A DNA stretch of 64,000 bases from Defluviitalea phaphyphila (lineage in GTDB: Bacteria > Bacillota > Clostridia > Lachnospirales > Defluviitaleaceae), in contig NZ_JWID01000002.1 of NCBI RefSeq assembly GCF_001466305.1, forward strand, positions 133,344 through 197,343, in the 5' to 3' direction. Both the position numbers and the translations under genes were made by a program. Shown one piece after another: positions 1-9,647 of the stretch; position 1 is the stretch's first letter; each line of letters begins with the position of its first letter. A model generated the notes under the pieces. That model was not told the DNA's origin. It was given only the letters and a program-made list of their open reading frames with translations, and made no database searches.

Positions 1-119
1 TTCAAGCAGGAGAAAATCCAAGAATAATTGAAGAAAAATTAAAGGCATTTTTATCACCAACTCTTCGTAATAGTATGGAAGAAAAAGAAGAAGAAAAAGT
101 TGTAGAGGTAGGTGAATAA
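1..119 (+). CDS. motA: Flagellar motor stator protein MotA, C-terminal end (cut by left edge)
   Basis: The frame that starts at base 3 is open from the left edge and stops with TAA at 117-119, giving the last 38 residues of a protein. It contains QAGENPRIIEEKLKAFLSP, the typical end of MotA, followed by a Glu/Lys-rich tail. MotA forms the proton- or sodium-conducting stator ring with MotB in the cytoplasmic membrane. The two bases between its stop and the motB start indicate translational coupling. The channel-forming segments lie outside the window, so the ion used cannot be judged here. Confidence 0.85.
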   Translation, partial: QAGENPRIIEEKLKAFLSPTLRNSMEEKEEEKVVEVGE

Positions 120-121
120 AA

Positions 122-907
122 ATGTCAAGAAAGAAAACAATTCAAGAGGTAAACGAAGGCTCTCCAGATTGGCTAAATACTTATGGAGATATGGTTACCT
201 TATTACTTACTTTTTTTGTACTTCTTTTTTCAATGTCTACAATTGATATAGCTAAATTCAAAGCTTTTATTAACTCTATTGAAGGATCTTCTGGAATATT
301 GTCAGGGGGTTCTAGTATAGGAGATGGAAGTGAGGTAGGAAATGGAATAAATCAGTTATCCAATTTGGATATATATTTTGATAAAACTAATGAAGAAGAA
401 ATACAACTTAAAACACAGGAAGAATTAAAGCAAATGCATTCAGATCTAAAAAATTATATACAAGAAAATAATTTAGAAGAAGAAATAAATGTTACTTTAG
501 GAAATTATTATGTTGTATTAACTTTTAAAGATGGAGTACTTTTTGACAGTGGGAAAGCGGAATTAAAACCAGAAGCTATAGAAATATTAAATAAAATAGG
601 TACACAGCTTTCTAAATATGCAGATAATAGAATACGTTTTGAAGGCCATACGGATAATCGTCCGATTAATACTATAAGATTTCCAAGTAATTGGGAGTTA
701 TCTGCTGCAAGAGCAATAGCAGTTGCAAAATATTACATAGATGAGTTAGGATTTGACCCAAAACAATTTTCTACAGAAGGATTTGGAGAATATGCCCCTA
801 TAGCTGATAATAACACTGAAGAGGGGAGAGCAAAAAATAGAAGAGTAGAAATTAAGATTTTAAGTAAATATGTTTCATATGCAGTGGAAACTGAAGCATT
901 GCAATAA
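122..907 (+). CDS. motB: Flagellar motor stator protein MotB
   Basis: 261 residues, normal for MotB. A short cytoplasmic N-terminus leads into one membrane segment at about residues 21-41 (YGDMVTLLLTFFVLLFSM). Asp23 in that segment is the conserved ion-binding residue. The C-terminal half (about 120-250) is an OmpA/MotB peptidoglycan-binding domain with the hallmark FEGHTDNRPI and NWELSAARA motifs and a final GRAKNRRVEI. It anchors the stator to the cell wall and carries ions with MotA to drive rotation. It begins two bases after motA and is followed by fliL eleven bases later, so it is part of the fla/che operon. Confidence 0.95.
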   Translation: MSRKKTIQEVNEGSPDWLNTYGDMVTLLLTFFVLLFSMSTIDIAKFKAFINSIEGSSGILSGGSSIGDGSEVGNGINQLSNLDIYFDKTNEEEIQLKTQEELKQMHSDLKNYIQENNLEEEINVTLGNYYVVLTFKDGVLFDSGKAELKPEAIEILNKIGTQLSKYADNRIRFEGHTDNRPINTIRFPSNWELSAARAIAVAKYYIDELGFDPKQFSTEGFGEYAPIADNNTEEGRAKNRRVEIKILSKYVSYAVETEALQ

Positions 908-918
908 GGGGGATTATA

Positions 919-1407
919 ATGGAAAAAAACAAAACATTAATTTTTATTATAATAGGAGTCTTATCAATAACTGTAATAGTTATGGCAACTACGCTTTTTT
1001 CGACGCTTAATTCTTTAAAAGAAGCTACAGAAAACAAAAAAAATTTGACATTTGAAGAAGTTTCAATTGACACAGAAGATATATCTATTTTTTCTATTTC
1101 AGACCCTATAACTGCTAATCTACTCAATAATGAAGAAGATGATACTCAGCATATTCTTCGTATTTCTGTAGGATTAGGATTAGATAGCAAACAAAAAGAT
1201 TTTAAAGAAGTAAATAATGAATTAACAGAAAAAACAACTATTATTAGAGATATTATCATTAAAACAATTAGAAATAAAACTTATGAAGAAATGCAAAAAG
1301 CTAATGCGCAAGAGTTAATAGGGGATGAAATTTTAAGTAATATAAAACAAGAATTTCAAACAAATACCATAGTAGATATTTATTTTGAAGAATTTTTTGT
1401 TCAATAA
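919..1407 (+). CDS. fliL: Flagellar basal-body associated protein FliL
   Basis: 162 residues with one membrane segment at about 7-29 and a C-terminal extracytoplasmic domain of about 110 residues that ends in IVDIYFEEFFVQ, the usual FliL ending. FliL surrounds the stator and supports torque or stator stability. An AGGGGG ribosome binding site lies just upstream of the ATG. The gene sits between motB and fliM, the usual order in Clostridia and Bacilli. FliL sequences diverge widely, so the assignment rests on topology, the C-terminal motif and the neighbourhood. Confidence 0.88.
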   Translation: MEKNKTLIFIIIGVLSITVIVMATTLFSTLNSLKEATENKKNLTFEEVSIDTEDISIFSISDPITANLLNNEEDDTQHILRISVGLGLDSKQKDFKEVNNELTEKTTIIRDIIIKTIRNKTYEEMQKANAQELIGDEILSNIKQEFQTNTIVDIYFEEFFVQ

Positions 1408-1449
1408 CATTTTTAAATAATTTTATAAGCTAGAATGGGAGGTGGTTTA

Positions 1450-2436
1450 GTGGGTGAAGTTTTATCACAAAGTGAAATAGATGAATTATTAAAAGCCTTA
1501 AATACAGGAGAGTTAGATGTTGAAGATATTCAAGCTAACGATAGAGAAAAACATATAAAAAATTATGATTTTGCTAGACCTTCTAAGTTTTCAAAAGAAC
1601 AATTAAGAACTTTAGAAATTATATTTGAAAATTATTCCAGAATAGCTTCTACATATTTATCTGGATATTTAAGGACTCCTACTAAAGTAGAAGTTATTAA
1701 TGCGGAAGCAGTTACTTATTATGAATTTAGTAATTCTCTATCTAATCCTGTAATATTATCTATAGTAGATTTTTATCCATTAAAAGGATCAATAATATTT
1801 GAAATATCTCCAAATGTTGGTTACTGTATTATAGATAGAATTTTAGGAGGAAAAGGCTCTGCAATTGATAAAATAAGAGAATTTACTGAAATAGAGAGAA
1901 TTCTTTTAGAAAGAATAGTAGCGCAATTATTAAATTTATTAAAAGAACCTTGGGAAAATGTATTAGAAATTAATCCAAAGCTTGAAAAAATTGAAACCAA
2001 TTCTCAATTTGCTCAAATCATTTCTCCAAATGAAATGATTGCCTTAGTAACTTTAAATGTGAAAATTGGAGAAGTTGAAGGAATGATGAATATTTGTATT
2101 CCTCATTTAGTTATTGAGCCTATTATGGATAAATTAAATACTAAATATTGGTTTACAATTTCAGAAAAAGAAGATCAAACAATTTATAGAGAATATTTAG
2201 AAAAAAGATTAGAAATTGCTAAAATACCTATAAAAGCAATATTAGGGAAAACTCATATTACAGTAGGGGAATTTATAAATCTTCAAAAAGGTGATGTTAT
2301 AAAATTGGATTCATATATAAACTCTGATTTAGATATTATGGTAGGTAATATTTTAAAATTTCATGCTAAACCAGGTATATTAAAAAATAAAAATGCTATT
2401 CAAATAACGTCAATTGAAAGGAAGGGGGAAGAATAA
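1450..2436 (+). CDS. fliM: Flagellar motor switch protein FliM
   Basis: About 328 residues from the GTG at 1450. The N-terminal LSQSEIDELL is the CheY-P binding segment. A central CheC-like domain (about 45-230) and a C-terminal SpoA/FliN-like domain (about 245-325) follow. FliM forms the C-ring that receives CheY-P and sets rotation. I chose GTG 1450 because GGGAGGTGG at 1438-1445 is an ideal ribosome binding site for it. The in-frame ATG at 1435 overlaps that site and has none of its own. The protein then starts MGEVLSQSEIDELL, as in other FliM proteins. fliY begins directly at the stop codon. Confidence 0.95.
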   Translation: MGEVLSQSEIDELLKALNTGELDVEDIQANDREKHIKNYDFARPSKFSKEQLRTLEIIFENYSRIASTYLSGYLRTPTKVEVINAEAVTYYEFSNSLSNPVILSIVDFYPLKGSIIFEISPNVGYCIIDRILGGKGSAIDKIREFTEIERILLERIVAQLLNLLKEPWENVLEINPKLEKIETNSQFAQIISPNEMIALVTLNVKIGEVEGMMNICIPHLVIEPIMDKLNTKYWFTISEKEDQTIYREYLEKRLEIAKIPIKAILGKTHITVGEFINLQKGDVIKLDSYINSDLDIMVGNILKFHAKPGILKNKNAIQITSIERKGEE

Positions 2437-3612
2437 ATGGGAGATATGCTTTCACAAGCTGAAATAGATGCATTATTAGGAGGAACAGATGAGAATACAA
2501 AAGAAAATACCTCAACTACAAATCAAATAAATATAGAACCACTTACAGAAGAAGAAAAGGATGCCTTAGGAGAAATTGGTAATATAAGTATGGGGACTGC
2601 AGCAACCACTTTATTTACTTTATTAAACCAAAGGGTTACAATTACTACTCCAAAAGTAAAAACTATGACATGGGAAGAATTGGGAGTAGAATATCAAGAA
2701 CCCTGTGTAGCTATTAATGTAGAATACAAAGAAGGATTAGAAGGAATTAATTTATTAATTTTAAAAGAAGAGGATGTTAAGGTTATAGCGGACCTTATGA
2801 TGGGAGGAGATGGAACAAATGTAAAAGGAGAGCTTACAGAATTACATTTGAGTGCTATAAGTGAAGCTATGAATCAAATGGTGGGTTCAGCGTCCACATC
2901 TATGTCATCAATGTTTAATAAAAAAATAGATATTAGTCCACCTAAAGCTTTTGCAACTAATTTAAATGAAGGGGATATGATAGAAAATGTAGGGTTTGGA
3001 GAAAATGGAATAGTAAGAATTGCATTTAAAATGGAAATAGGAGATTTAATAGATAGTGAAATTATGCAAATACTTCCTATTGATTTTGCAAAAACCCTTG
3101 TGAAAAATTTAATAGAAGCTGAAGGGAATAATTCTGATAAAAATATAAATGAACATATAACAAAAGATTTAGAAAGTGATATTCCAATGCAAACTTCTGA
3201 TACATCTAATTTATCTAATCAATCACAACAACAAGTTAAACAAAATATTAATCCTCAAGTTTCAAGAGAACAAGAACCTCAAATAAGATCTTCTAAACAA
3301 GAGACTATTAATGTTAAACCTGCTCAATTTCAAAATTTTGATACAGGAGCTGTTGTTCAGCAAAAGGAAAATATTGATCTTATAATGGATGTCCCTTTGG
3401 AAGTAACAGTAGAATTGGGAAGAACACATAAATTAATTAGAGAAATATTAGAATTTAGTCCTGGAACTATTATTGAATTAGATAAATTAGCTGGAGAACC
3501 TATTGATATTTTAGTAAATGGTAAATTTGTTGCAAAAGGAGAAGTTGTAGTCATTGATGAAAATTTTGGAATTAGGATTACAGATATTATAAATGTCGAA
3601 AATAGGATATAA
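2437..3612 (+). CDS. fliY: Flagellar motor switch phosphatase FliY
   Basis: 391 residues. The N-terminal LSQAEIDALL resembles the FliM CheY-binding peptide. Residues of about 35-210 form a CheC-type phosphatase domain with both active helices visible (EIGNISMGTAATTL and SAISEAMNQMVGSAS). A Gln/Asn/Ser-rich linker of about 230-300 precedes a FliN domain of about 305-388 (VPLEVTVELGRTHKLIREIL). FliY completes the C-ring and dephosphorylates CheY-P. It starts immediately after the fliM stop, with GAAGGGGGAA as ribosome binding site inside fliM. A 124-base gap after it separates it from cheY. Confidence 0.95.
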   Translation: MGDMLSQAEIDALLGGTDENTKENTSTTNQINIEPLTEEEKDALGEIGNISMGTAATTLFTLLNQRVTITTPKVKTMTWEELGVEYQEPCVAINVEYKEGLEGINLLILKEEDVKVIADLMMGGDGTNVKGELTELHLSAISEAMNQMVGSASTSMSSMFNKKIDISPPKAFATNLNEGDMIENVGFGENGIVRIAFKMEIGDLIDSEIMQILPIDFAKTLVKNLIEAEGNNSDKNINEHITKDLESDIPMQTSDTSNLSNQSQQQVKQNINPQVSREQEPQIRSSKQETINVKPAQFQNFDTGAVVQQKENIDLIMDVPLEVTVELGRTHKLIREILEFSPGTIIELDKLAGEPIDILVNGKFVAKGEVVVIDENFGIRITDIINVENRI

Positions 3613-3670
3613 TATTTGTTTTTAATATAAATTTGTCGTTTTTTGAATGGAATTTATATTTTAAATATAT

Positions 3671-3676
3671 TATAAT
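3671..3676 (+). promoter_or_regulatory. Possible -10 element upstream of cheY
   Basis: The 124-base gap 3613-3736 is one of the larger ones in the fla/che cluster. It holds TATAAT at 3671-3676 and a second TATAAT at 3689-3694, neither with a good -35 at 16-18 bases. A 10-bp A/T-only inverted repeat (3624-3633 with 3651-3660) lies upstream. An internal promoter is possible but in such A/T-rich DNA the match may be chance. Confidence 0.25.
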
Positions 3677-3736
3677 ACCTATAAAAACTATAATACATAT
3701 TGTATTCCATAATTATTTAAAGGAGAGGATAAATAA

Positions 3737-4099
3737 ATGCCAAAAAGTATATTAATTGTTGATGATGCAGCTTTTATGAGAATGATGATTAAAGATATTT
3801 TAACTAAAAATGGATATGAAATTGCAGGGGAAGCAGAAAATGGAGCTAAAGCTGTAGAAAAATTTAAAGAATTAACTCCAGACCTCGTTATAATGGATAT
3901 TACAATGCCAGAAATGGATGGAATACAAGCAGTTAAAGAAATTAAAAAAATTGATTCAAATGCTACTATTATTATGTGTTCGGCAATGGGACAACAAGCA
4001 ATGGTTATAGAGTCTATACAAGCAGGAGCTAAAGATTTTATCGTAAAACCTTTTCAAGCAGAACGTGTAGTTGAAGCAGTAAAGAAGGTCATAGGTTAA
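3737..4099 (+). CDS. cheY: Chemotaxis response regulator CheY
   Basis: 120 residues forming a single receiver domain. The acidic pair Asp9/Asp10, phosphoacceptor Asp54 (LVIMDITMPEMDG), the Ser/Thr in MCSAMG and the Lys of FIVKPF are all present. CheY receives phosphate from CheA and binds FliM to change motor behaviour. AAAGGAGAGG lies upstream of the ATG. Its position between fliY and fliO is the standard Gram-positive arrangement. Single-domain receivers can serve other pathways, but the context makes CheY secure. Confidence 0.95.
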   Translation: MPKSILIVDDAAFMRMMIKDILTKNGYEIAGEAENGAKAVEKFKELTPDLVIMDITMPEMDGIQAVKEIKKIDSNATIIMCSAMGQQAMVIESIQAGAKDFIVKPFQAERVVEAVKKVIG

Positions 4100-4101
4100 A
4101 T

Positions 4102-4587
4102 ATGATTAATATAAATGACTTTTTGAATTTTGCATTTGGACAGATAACTTTTTTAGATAGCGAAATGCAAATAAATACAAACTGGTTTAAAATGCTAGGC
4201 CAGTTTTTTTTCCTAATAATAATATTTATACTTATATTAATATTAACGTATTATGTAACTAAATGGATAGGAAAGTTTCAATATAAAAAATATCAAGGTA
4301 ATAATATTAAAATTATAGAATCTATAACCATTGCACCACAAAAGACACTTCAGTTGATTAAGGTTGGTAATAAAATTCATTTAATTGGACTTTCAAAAGA
4401 TAATATTACTTATTTAACAGAAATTGATGAAGATATTATTAAAAATCCAATTTTAGAGAACCACGTAAATAATGTTTCTGATAATAAATTTGAGTTTTAT
4501 TTAAAATCATGGGTTCAAAAATTAAAAAAAGATTCCAAAATAAAAGATACTACTTCTACTGGAGAGATTCATGATGAAAATAAGTAA
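4102..4587 (+). CDS. fliO: Flagellar type III export protein FliO (FliZ)
   Basis: 161 residues with a short leader, one strong membrane segment at about 33-55 and a cytoplasmic domain. The motif [20 protein letters not shown] followed by [16 protein letters not shown] is the FliO signature. FliO is an assembly chaperone for the FliP ring of the flagellar export gate. It starts two bases after cheY and its last 17 bases overlap fliP, which suggests coupled translation. FliO is poorly conserved, so the call relies on this motif plus its place directly before fliP. Confidence 0.88.
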   Translation: MININDFLNFAFGQITFLDSEMQINTNWFKMLGQFFFLIIIFILILILTYYVTKWIGKFQYKKYQGNNIKIIESITIAPQKTLQLIKVGNKIHLIGLSKDNITYLTEIDEDIIKNPILENHVNNVSDNKFEFYLKSWVQKLKKDSKIKDTTSTGEIHDENK

Positions 4588-5377
4588 AAAAATAAAATTT
4601 TTAATTAGTACATTAGTTGTAATAATCATATTACAAATACCTTTTAGTTCTAAAGTTTTTGCAGAACCAACAGATTCAACTTTTACTATACCCAAAATTG
4701 GAATTAATGTAGAATCAACAGAAAATCCTGATGAAGTAGTTACGAGTTTACAAATTCTTTTTATTCTTACTATTATTTCATTAGCTCCTTCTATATTAAT
4801 TATGATGACTTCTTTTACAAGAATTATTGTAGTATTACATTTCTTACGTTCTGCAATAGGAACACAACAAACTCCACCCAATCAAGTTCTTATAGGTTTA
4901 GCTTTGTTTTTGACATTATTTATCATGGGTCCTACTTTTACACAAATTAATGAACAAGCCTTAACGCCTTATACAAATGGAGAATTATCTCAACAAGAAG
5001 TTATAGAAAAAGCCATGGAACCCATGAGAGAATTTATGTTTAAACAGGTAAGAACAAGTGATTTAAATTTATTTATGGGAATTGCCCAAATAGAACCTAT
5101 AGAGGAGACAGAAGATGTTTCTATAATGGACCAAATTCCTTCAAGAGTATTAATTCCAGCATTTATTATTAGTGAATTAAAAACAGGCTTTATGATAGGA
5201 TTTTTAATATATATACCTTTTATTATCATAGATATGATTGTTGCTTCTACTTTAATGTCAATGGGAATGATGATGCTTCCTCCTGTTATGATTTCTCTTC
5301 CGTTTAAAATACTATTGTTTGTTATGGTAGATGGATGGAATTTAGTAATTAGTCAACTTGTTCAAACTTTTAGGTAA
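4571..5377 (+). CDS. fliP: Flagellar type III export gate protein FliP
   Basis: 268 residues. A cleavable signal peptide is likely at about 1-31 (ends SSKVFA), as usual for FliP. Membrane segments at about 58-80, 100-118, 200-222 and 230-252 flank a loop of about 130-195. The motif [20 protein letters not shown] is diagnostic. FliP forms the pentameric core of the FliPQR export pore. Two adjacent ATGs (4571 and 4574) could both use GGAGAG at 4561-4566. The start lies inside the end of fliO. Confidence 0.95.
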   Translation: MMKISKKIKFLISTLVVIIILQIPFSSKVFAEPTDSTFTIPKIGINVESTENPDEVVTSLQILFILTIISLAPSILIMMTSFTRIIVVLHFLRSAIGTQQTPPNQVLIGLALFLTLFIMGPTFTQINEQALTPYTNGELSQQEVIEKAMEPMREFMFKQVRTSDLNLFMGIAQIEPIEETEDVSIMDQIPSRVLIPAFIISELKTGFMIGFLIYIPFIIIDMIVASTLMSMGMMMLPPVMISLPFKILLFVMVDGWNLVISQLVQTFR

Positions 5378-5393
5378 AAAGGAGGAAGAGATT

Positions 5394-5660
5394 ATGGAAC
5401 AGATTATAATAGATTTAGCTAAAGAAGCTTTATTGACTACAATAAAAGTATCAGCTCCTATGCTTCTTATGGGATTAATTGTAGGGCTCATTGTAAGTAT
5501 ATTTCAAACAGTTACTTCAATTCAAGAACAAACTCTAGCATTTATTCCTAAGATTCTTGCAGTATTTATATCAATATTAATATTTGGACCTTGGATGCTT
5601 ACTACTATGATAGAATTTATAAATAATTTATATAAAAATATGAATATGTATATTCGTTAA
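5394..5660 (+). CDS. fliQ: Flagellar type III export gate protein FliQ
   Basis: 88 residues from ATG 5394, the usual length for FliQ. There are two membrane segments at about 13-36 and 50-75, with the family pattern FQTVTSIQEQTLAFIPKI between them. Start choice: AAAGGAGGAAGAG at 5378-5390 is a strong site for ATG 5394, while an in-frame codon at 5358 lies inside fliP without a site and would add residues alien to the family. FliQ packs against FliP and FliR in the export gate. Confidence 0.95.
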   Translation: MEQIIIDLAKEALLTTIKVSAPMLLMGLIVGLIVSIFQTVTSIQEQTLAFIPKILAVFISILIFGPWMLTTMIEFINNLYKNMNMYIR

Positions 5661-5673
5661 AGGAAAGTGAATT

Positions 5674-6459
5674 ATGGACTTCTTAATGAGTAATGTGTTT
5701 TTTCATATAGATATTGTTCTTCTAGTTTTCATTAGATTTTTAGGTTTTTTTATTACATCTCCTGTTTTTGGAGGAAGAGATATTCCTTCCTATTCAAAAA
5801 TAGGGCTTTCTTTTATTATGAGTACTATTTTGATTTCTACTATGCCAGATATTACAGTAAGTTATAATGATAATATTTTGGGGTATGTATTACTTATTTT
5901 AAAAGAATTAGTTGTGGGGATGCTATTTGGATTTATAGTATATTTGATTTTAAGCACTTTTTATTTAGCGGGACAGCTTATAGATTATCAAATAGGTTTT
6001 TCAATGATAAATGTTTTAGACCCATTAAGTCAAATACAGATACCTATTACAGGGAACTTTTATTATTTAATTATATTAGCTTTGCTCTTAGTAACTAATG
6101 GACATCATAAAATAATACAAGCATTATTTTATAGTTATAATGTTATTCCTATAGGAGAAGCAATTTTTAATAGTACAATGATAGGGAATTATATTATTAT
6201 TTTATCCGATATATTTATACTTGCTATTAAAATAGCATCCCCAATTATAGGAGCCATTTTAATATTAGATGTGGCATTAGGGATATTGGCTAGAACAGCT
6301 CCACAAATGAATATGTTTGTTATAGGATTGCCTTTGAAATTAATTATAGGATTAGTATTTTTAATGATAATAACTCCTTTACTTAATATGATATATAATT
6401 TTATTGCAGAAGAATTATTTAGACAATTATTTATTGTAATTAAAGGGTTGATGCCGTGA
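5674..6459 (+). CDS. fliR: Flagellar type III export gate protein FliR
   Basis: 261 residues with six or more membrane segments through the whole length. VFIRFLGFFITSPVFGGRDIP near the start and GFSMINVLDPLSQIQIP in the middle are FliR hallmarks. FliR completes the FliP5Q4R1 pore. An AAAGGAAAG site precedes the ATG. The TGA stop at 6457-6459 overlaps the GTG start of flhB by four bases (GTGA), so the two are translationally coupled. Confidence 0.95.
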   Translation: MDFLMSNVFFHIDIVLLVFIRFLGFFITSPVFGGRDIPSYSKIGLSFIMSTILISTMPDITVSYNDNILGYVLLILKELVVGMLFGFIVYLILSTFYLAGQLIDYQIGFSMINVLDPLSQIQIPITGNFYYLIILALLLVTNGHHKIIQALFYSYNVIPIGEAIFNSTMIGNYIIILSDIFILAIKIASPIIGAILILDVALGILARTAPQMNMFVIGLPLKLIIGLVFLMIITPLLNMIYNFIAEELFRQLFIVIKGLMP

Positions 6460-7580
6460 AAAAGAATATAAAAAAAATGGAAATTTCTCAAAAATTAATT
6501 TATAATTTACAATTTTTTGCGGATAAAGAAGGCAAAACTGAAAAAGCAACTCCTAGAAAAAGAAGTAAAGCTAGAGAAGAAGGACAAGTAGCAAAAAGTA
6601 TAGAAATAAATACAGCTTTTTTACTGATTTTTATGTTTGCAGGTTTAAAATTATTCGGAATTTTTATATATGATAAGATAACTATAATTTTTAAAAATAC
6701 TTATGTACTTTATTCAGAATTAGATAATATTTTTAATAAAACGTATATTTTGGAATTTATAAATAATACGATTATTCAAATTCTTATTATAGTTTCACCT
6801 TTATTTGTAATTGCTTTAATTGTTGGTATCACTACAAGTTATATTCAAGTAGGATGGCATCCAACCTTAAAGCCGTTAAAACCTAAATTTAATAAATTAA
6901 ATCCAATAGCAGGTATAAAAAGATTGTTTTCAAAACGTGCCTTAATAGAATTAATGAAAGCTATATTTAAAGTTGTGGTTATTACAATAATTATATATAA
7001 CTACATTGTTGATGAAATAGAGAATATTATGTTGTTGATAGACATGGATTTAATAGAAATGGTAGGTTATATTGGCAATATTGCAATTAATATAGGATTA
7101 AGAGTAGGGATATTTTTCTTGTTTATTGCAGTAGGAGATTATATATATCAAAGATATGAACATGAAAGTAATTTAAAAATGACAAAAGAAGAAGTAAAAG
7201 AAGAATATAAAATGACTGAAGGGAATCCTCAAATTAAAAGTAAAATTAAACAAAAAATGAAAGAAATATCTATGAGGAGAATGATGGAAGAAATACCAAA
7301 GGCAGATGTTGTTATTACAAATCCTACTCATTATGCTGTAGCAATAAAATATGATTCTAATATTTCATCTGCTCCAATTGTAGTAGCTAAAGGGGTAGAT
7401 TATTTAGCCGCAAGGATTAAAGAGATTGCAGGAGAAAATAATATAGAAATTGTAGAAAATAAGCCACTTGCAAGGATGCTTTATCAAACTGTGGATATTG
7501 GAGAAGAAATTCCCCCTGAATTGTATCAAGCTGTGGCAGAAATATTGGCTTTTGTATATAGTTTAAAAAATAGTGTGTAG
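6456..7580 (+). CDS. flhB: Flagellar export switch protein FlhB
   Basis: 374 residues starting at GTG 6456, with AAAGGG at 6442-6447 as ribosome binding site. FADKEGKTEKATPRKR near the N-terminus is characteristic. Four membrane segments lie at about 45-65, 100-130, 165-190 and 205-235. The autocleavage motif Asn289-Pro-Thr-His292 (ITNPTHYAVAIKYD) is intact in the cytoplasmic domain. FlhB switches export from rod/hook to filament substrates after self-cleavage. Its start overlaps the fliR stop. No truncation or lost key residue is visible. Confidence 0.96.
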   Translation: MKKNIKKMEISQKLIYNLQFFADKEGKTEKATPRKRSKAREEGQVAKSIEINTAFLLIFMFAGLKLFGIFIYDKITIIFKNTYVLYSELDNIFNKTYILEFINNTIIQILIIVSPLFVIALIVGITTSYIQVGWHPTLKPLKPKFNKLNPIAGIKRLFSKRALIELMKAIFKVVVITIIIYNYIVDEIENIMLLIDMDLIEMVGYIGNIAINIGLRVGIFFLFIAVGDYIYQRYEHESNLKMTKEEVKEEYKMTEGNPQIKSKIKQKMKEISMRRMMEEIPKADVVITNPTHYAVAIKYDSNISSAPIVVAKGVDYLAARIKEIAGENNIEIVENKPLARMLYQTVDIGEEIPPELYQAVAEILAFVYSLKNSV

Positions 7581-7604
7581 TAAGGTAGTGAAGGAGGATT
7601 TTTG

Positions 7605-9647
7605 GTGAAATTTGGGAACATTTTTCTTGGAGTATTTGTTATAGCGATTATTATAATGATTATTATTCCTTTACCTCAAGGTGTATTAGATGTATTTTTT
7701 ACCCTTAATATTGCTATTGGAATTATTATTCTTTTAAATACTATATTTTCAAAAGAACCTTTAGATATGTCTTTATTTCCCTCTATTCTTTTGATTACAA
7801 CCATATTTAGATTAGCTTTAAATATATCTTCTACTAGAGCTATTTTAGCAGATGGATATGCTGGAGAAGTTATAGAAGCTTTTGGAAGTTTTGTTGCAGG
7901 AGGGAATATTGTTCTTGGAATCGTTGTATTTATTATTATTGTAATTATACAATTTTTAGTTATTACTAAAGGTGCTGAAAGGGTAGCAGAAGTATCAGCA
8001 AGATTTACTTTAGACGCAATGCCAGGGAAACAAATGGCAATAGATGCTGATTTAAATACTGGATTAATAGATGAGGCAGAAGCAAAGGCAAGAAGAAAAA
8101 AAATACAAGATGAAGCTAGTTTTTATGGAGCCATGGACGGAGCTAGTAAATTTGTTAAAAATGATGCTATTGCTGGAATTATTATTACATTTATTAATAT
8201 TATAGGAGGAATTATTTTAGGGACAACAGGGATAACAACAGGAAATCCTATGTCTATTAGTGAAGCTTTAGAGGTTTATACTATTTTAACTATAGGGGAC
8301 GGACTGGTAAGTCAAATTCCTTCTTTACTTATTTCTACAGCAACTGGAATATTAGTAACTAAAGTAGCTACAGAAAATAATATGAGTAGTGATTTTTTAA
8401 AACAATTAGGAAGTATTCCTATAGTACTTCAAATTGCAGGATGGGCATTAATCATTTTAGGAATTTTATCTCCTCTCCCATGGTATACTTTAGTTCCAGT
8501 TGGAATTTTACTTATTGCAGGAGCTAGTATTATTAATAGAAGATTAAAATTACAAACAATTCAAGAAGAAATTTCTTCAGAAGATATACAAGCTGAAGAA
8601 ATTAGAAAGCCTGAAAATGTAATATCTCTTTTGCAAGTAGATCCTATTGAATTAGAATTTGGATATGGGATAATTCCTTTAGCTGACGTAAAACAAGGGG
8701 GAGATTTACTTGACAGGGTTGTTATGATAAGAAGACAAATTGCTTTAGATTTAGGAGCGATTGTTCCAATTATTAGATTAAGAGATAATATTCAACTTGC
8801 CCCAAATCAATATATAATAAAAATAAAAGGGGTTGAAGTTGCTAGAGGAGAAATTTTATTTGATCATTATATGGCTATGAATCCAGGATATGTAGAAGAG
8901 GAAATAGATGGAATTGAAACTGTTGAACCTGCCTTTGGATTGCCTGCTCTATGGATTTCAGAGTCTCAAAGAGAAAAAGCAGAAATGATGGGATATACAG
9001 TTGTAGATCCTCCTTCTATTATAGCTACTCATTTAACTGAAGTTATAAAGAAAAACTTAAGCGAATTACTTAGCAGACAAGATGTTCAAACTCTTATAAA
9101 TAATGTAAAAGAAACCAATCCTGCTCTTATAGATGAATTAGTGCCTAAAGTATTGGGTATAGGAGAAATTCAAAAAGTATTGGCAAATTTATTAAAAGAG
9201 TATGTACCAATAAGAGATTTAGTTACTATATTAGAAACTTTAGCTGATTATGGGACAACAACAAGAGATACAGATGTTTTAACAGAGTATGTAAGGCAAA
9301 GACTTAGTAGAACAATATCTAAAAGGTTTTTAAGTGAAGAAACAAATAATATTATTACTTTAAGTCCTGAACTAGAACAGAAAATAATGGATTCAGTACA
9401 ACATTCAGAACAAGGTTCATATTTAGCATTAGACCCACAAACAACCCAACAAATTTTTGAAAAGTTAAATAAAGAAATTCAACGTTTTACTTCAATAGGA
9501 AAACAACCAATTTTATTAACTTCTCCTATTGTAAGAATTTATTTTAAGAGACTTACAGAACAAGTTGCTCCAGATTTAATTATTTTATCATATAATGAAG
9601 TTGACCCAAGTATTGAACTGCAATCTATTGGGATGGTGAGTTTATAA
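7605..9647 (+). CDS. flhA: Flagellar export gate protein FlhA
   Basis: About 680 residues. Eight membrane segments occupy about the first 310. The family signature RFTLDAMPGKQMAIDADLN is near residue 133 in the cytoplasmic loop. A large cytoplasmic domain (about 340-680) forms the substrate-docking ring. AAGGAGG at 7591-7597 best fits GTG 7605. An in-frame TTG at 7602 is only four bases from it and would add one residue. FlhA energises export by coupling to ion flow. Its stop overlaps the flhF start by one base. Confidence 0.95.
   Translation: MKFGNIFLGVFVIAIIIMIIIPLPQGVLDVFFTLNIAIGIIILLNTIFSKEPLDMSLFPSILLITTIFRLALNISSTRAILADGYAGEVIEAFGSFVAGGNIVLGIVVFIIIVIIQFLVITKGAERVAEVSARFTLDAMPGKQMAIDADLNTGLIDEAEAKARRKKIQDEASFYGAMDGASKFVKNDAIAGIIITFINIIGGIILGTTGITTGNPMSISEALEVYTILTIGDGLVSQIPSLLISTATGILVTKVATENNMSSDFLKQLGSIPIVLQIAGWALIILGILSPLPWYTLVPVGILLIAGASIINRRLKLQTIQEEISSEDIQAEEIRKPENVISLLQVDPIELEFGYGIIPLADVKQGGDLLDRVVMIRRQIALDLGAIVPIIRLRDNIQLAPNQYIIKIKGVEVARGEILFDHYMAMNPGYVEEEIDGIETVEPAFGLPALWISESQREKAEMMGYTVVDPPSIIATHLTEVIKKNLSELLSRQDVQTLINNVKETNPALIDELVPKVLGIGEIQKVLANLLKEYVPIRDLVTILETLADYGTTTRDTDVLTEYVRQRLSRTISKRFLSEETNNIITLSPELEQKIMDSVQHSEQGSYLALDPQTTQQIFEKLNKEIQRFTSIGKQPILLTSPIVRIYFKRLTEQVAPDLIILSYNEVDPSIELQSIGMVSL

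Noticed and set aside
852-1127. Minus-strand open frame opposite motB/fliL
   Set aside because: No ribosome binding site, residue composition is that of an antisense shadow, and both plus-strand genes are well supported. The other minus-strand frames under plus genes were dropped for the same reason.
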